The notes below the pieces were generated by a model that saw nothing but the letters and a program-made list of their open reading frames with translations, searched no databases and was not told the origin of the DNA. Both the position numbers and the translations under genes were made by a program. From assembly GCA_045648505.1 (NCBI GenBank), contig JAZROD010000013.1:1-15202 (forward strand): a stretch of DNA of 15,202 nucleotides. Reading direction: 5' to 3'. This stretch comes from RGIG8700 sp045648505. Lineage in GTDB: Bacteria > Bacillota > Clostridia > RGIG6154. Positions 15,107 through 15,202 of the stretch are shown here, in pieces; the first letter of the stretch is position 1; every line of letters begins with the position of its first letter.

Positions 15107-15202
15107 TTTTTATGGATAAAACAGGAAGAAAAAACAAAGTTTATAGTGCAGAATTTAAAATAGGTGTTATAATGGATATGCGAGAACACAAATTAGGATA
15201 CA
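15071..15202 (+). mobile_element. Left end of an IS3-family insertion sequence (partial)
   Basis: tgcaccccaaaagttagaca at 15071-15090 is the style of terminal inverted repeat, starting TG, seen in IS3-family (IS150-like) elements, and a transposase OrfA start follows at once. The exact outer end is uncertain, since the hairpin arm extends three bases further left. The element runs out of the window, so the right end and target duplication cannot be checked. Confidence 0.75.
15112..15202 (+). CDS. IS3-family transposase OrfA, N-terminal part only
   Basis: The frame is open from ATG 15112 to the window edge and encodes 30 residues, starting MDKTGRKNKVYSAEFK. The 'YSAEFKIGVIMDM' run is typical of the first helix of the OrfA helix-turn-helix (HTH_Tnp_1) that binds the element's ends. 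GGAGGT lies 11 nt upstream of the ATG. In this family a downstream OrfB with a DDE catalytic domain is usually joined to OrfA by a -1 frameshift; it would lie outside the window. Whether the copy is intact is unknown. Confidence 0.8.
   Translation, partial: MDKTGRKNKVYSAEFKIGVIMDMREHKLGY

Overview
The window is AT-rich. Genes are tightly packed, Shine-Dalgarno sites are strong (AGGAG/GGAGG), and promoters are TATAAT-type with extended -10 elements. This suggests a low-GC Bacillota genome, most likely a clostridial (possibly gut) bacterium. The genus cannot be read from the sequence.

Left edge (1-1404): the end of an unidentified upstream unit with a hairpin terminator, then a monocistronic gene for a P-loop kinase-like domain fused to a CYTH (triphosphate tunnel) domain. 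That gene has its own promoter and a strong terminator, and looks like chromosomal background rather than part of the neighbouring island.

Centre (about 1425-14465): one long same-strand block of nine genes that reads as a type III-like restriction-modification defence island. In order: a small Cro/C1-type regulator behind a strong promoter; a 1076-aa SNF2-type helicase with a degenerate phospholipase-D-like N-terminus; an unrecognised 312-aa protein; a DUF4391 protein; a trypsin-like serine protease with a complete-looking catalytic triad; a type III (Mod) N6-adenine methyltransferase; an unrecognised, probably all-helical 265-aa protein; a two-helix membrane protein; and a type III restriction subunit (Res) with helicase motifs and a PD-ExK nuclease. 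From the SNF2 gene to Res, junctions are short or overlapping, and the block ends at a perfect 14-bp bidirectional terminator. This fits one transcription unit started by the regulator's promoter. By family knowledge Mod and Res form a modification/cleavage complex. The SNF2 helicase and DUF4391 protein are, to my recollection, recurrent companions of such systems. The protease, the helical protein and the membrane protein are the unusual additions. The helical protein gene lies between two near-identical 21-base copies of a Shine-Dalgarno junction, suggesting modular insertion.

Right edge (14458-15202): a small convergent host-like gene of unknown function, about 360 bp of non-coding AT-rich DNA with two inverted repeats, and the left end of an IS3-family insertion sequence whose hairpin end contains the transposase ribosome binding site.

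The most interesting part is the expanded RM operon: a classical DNA modification/cleavage pair, a second SNF2 motor, a serine protease and a membrane protein in one apparent operon.
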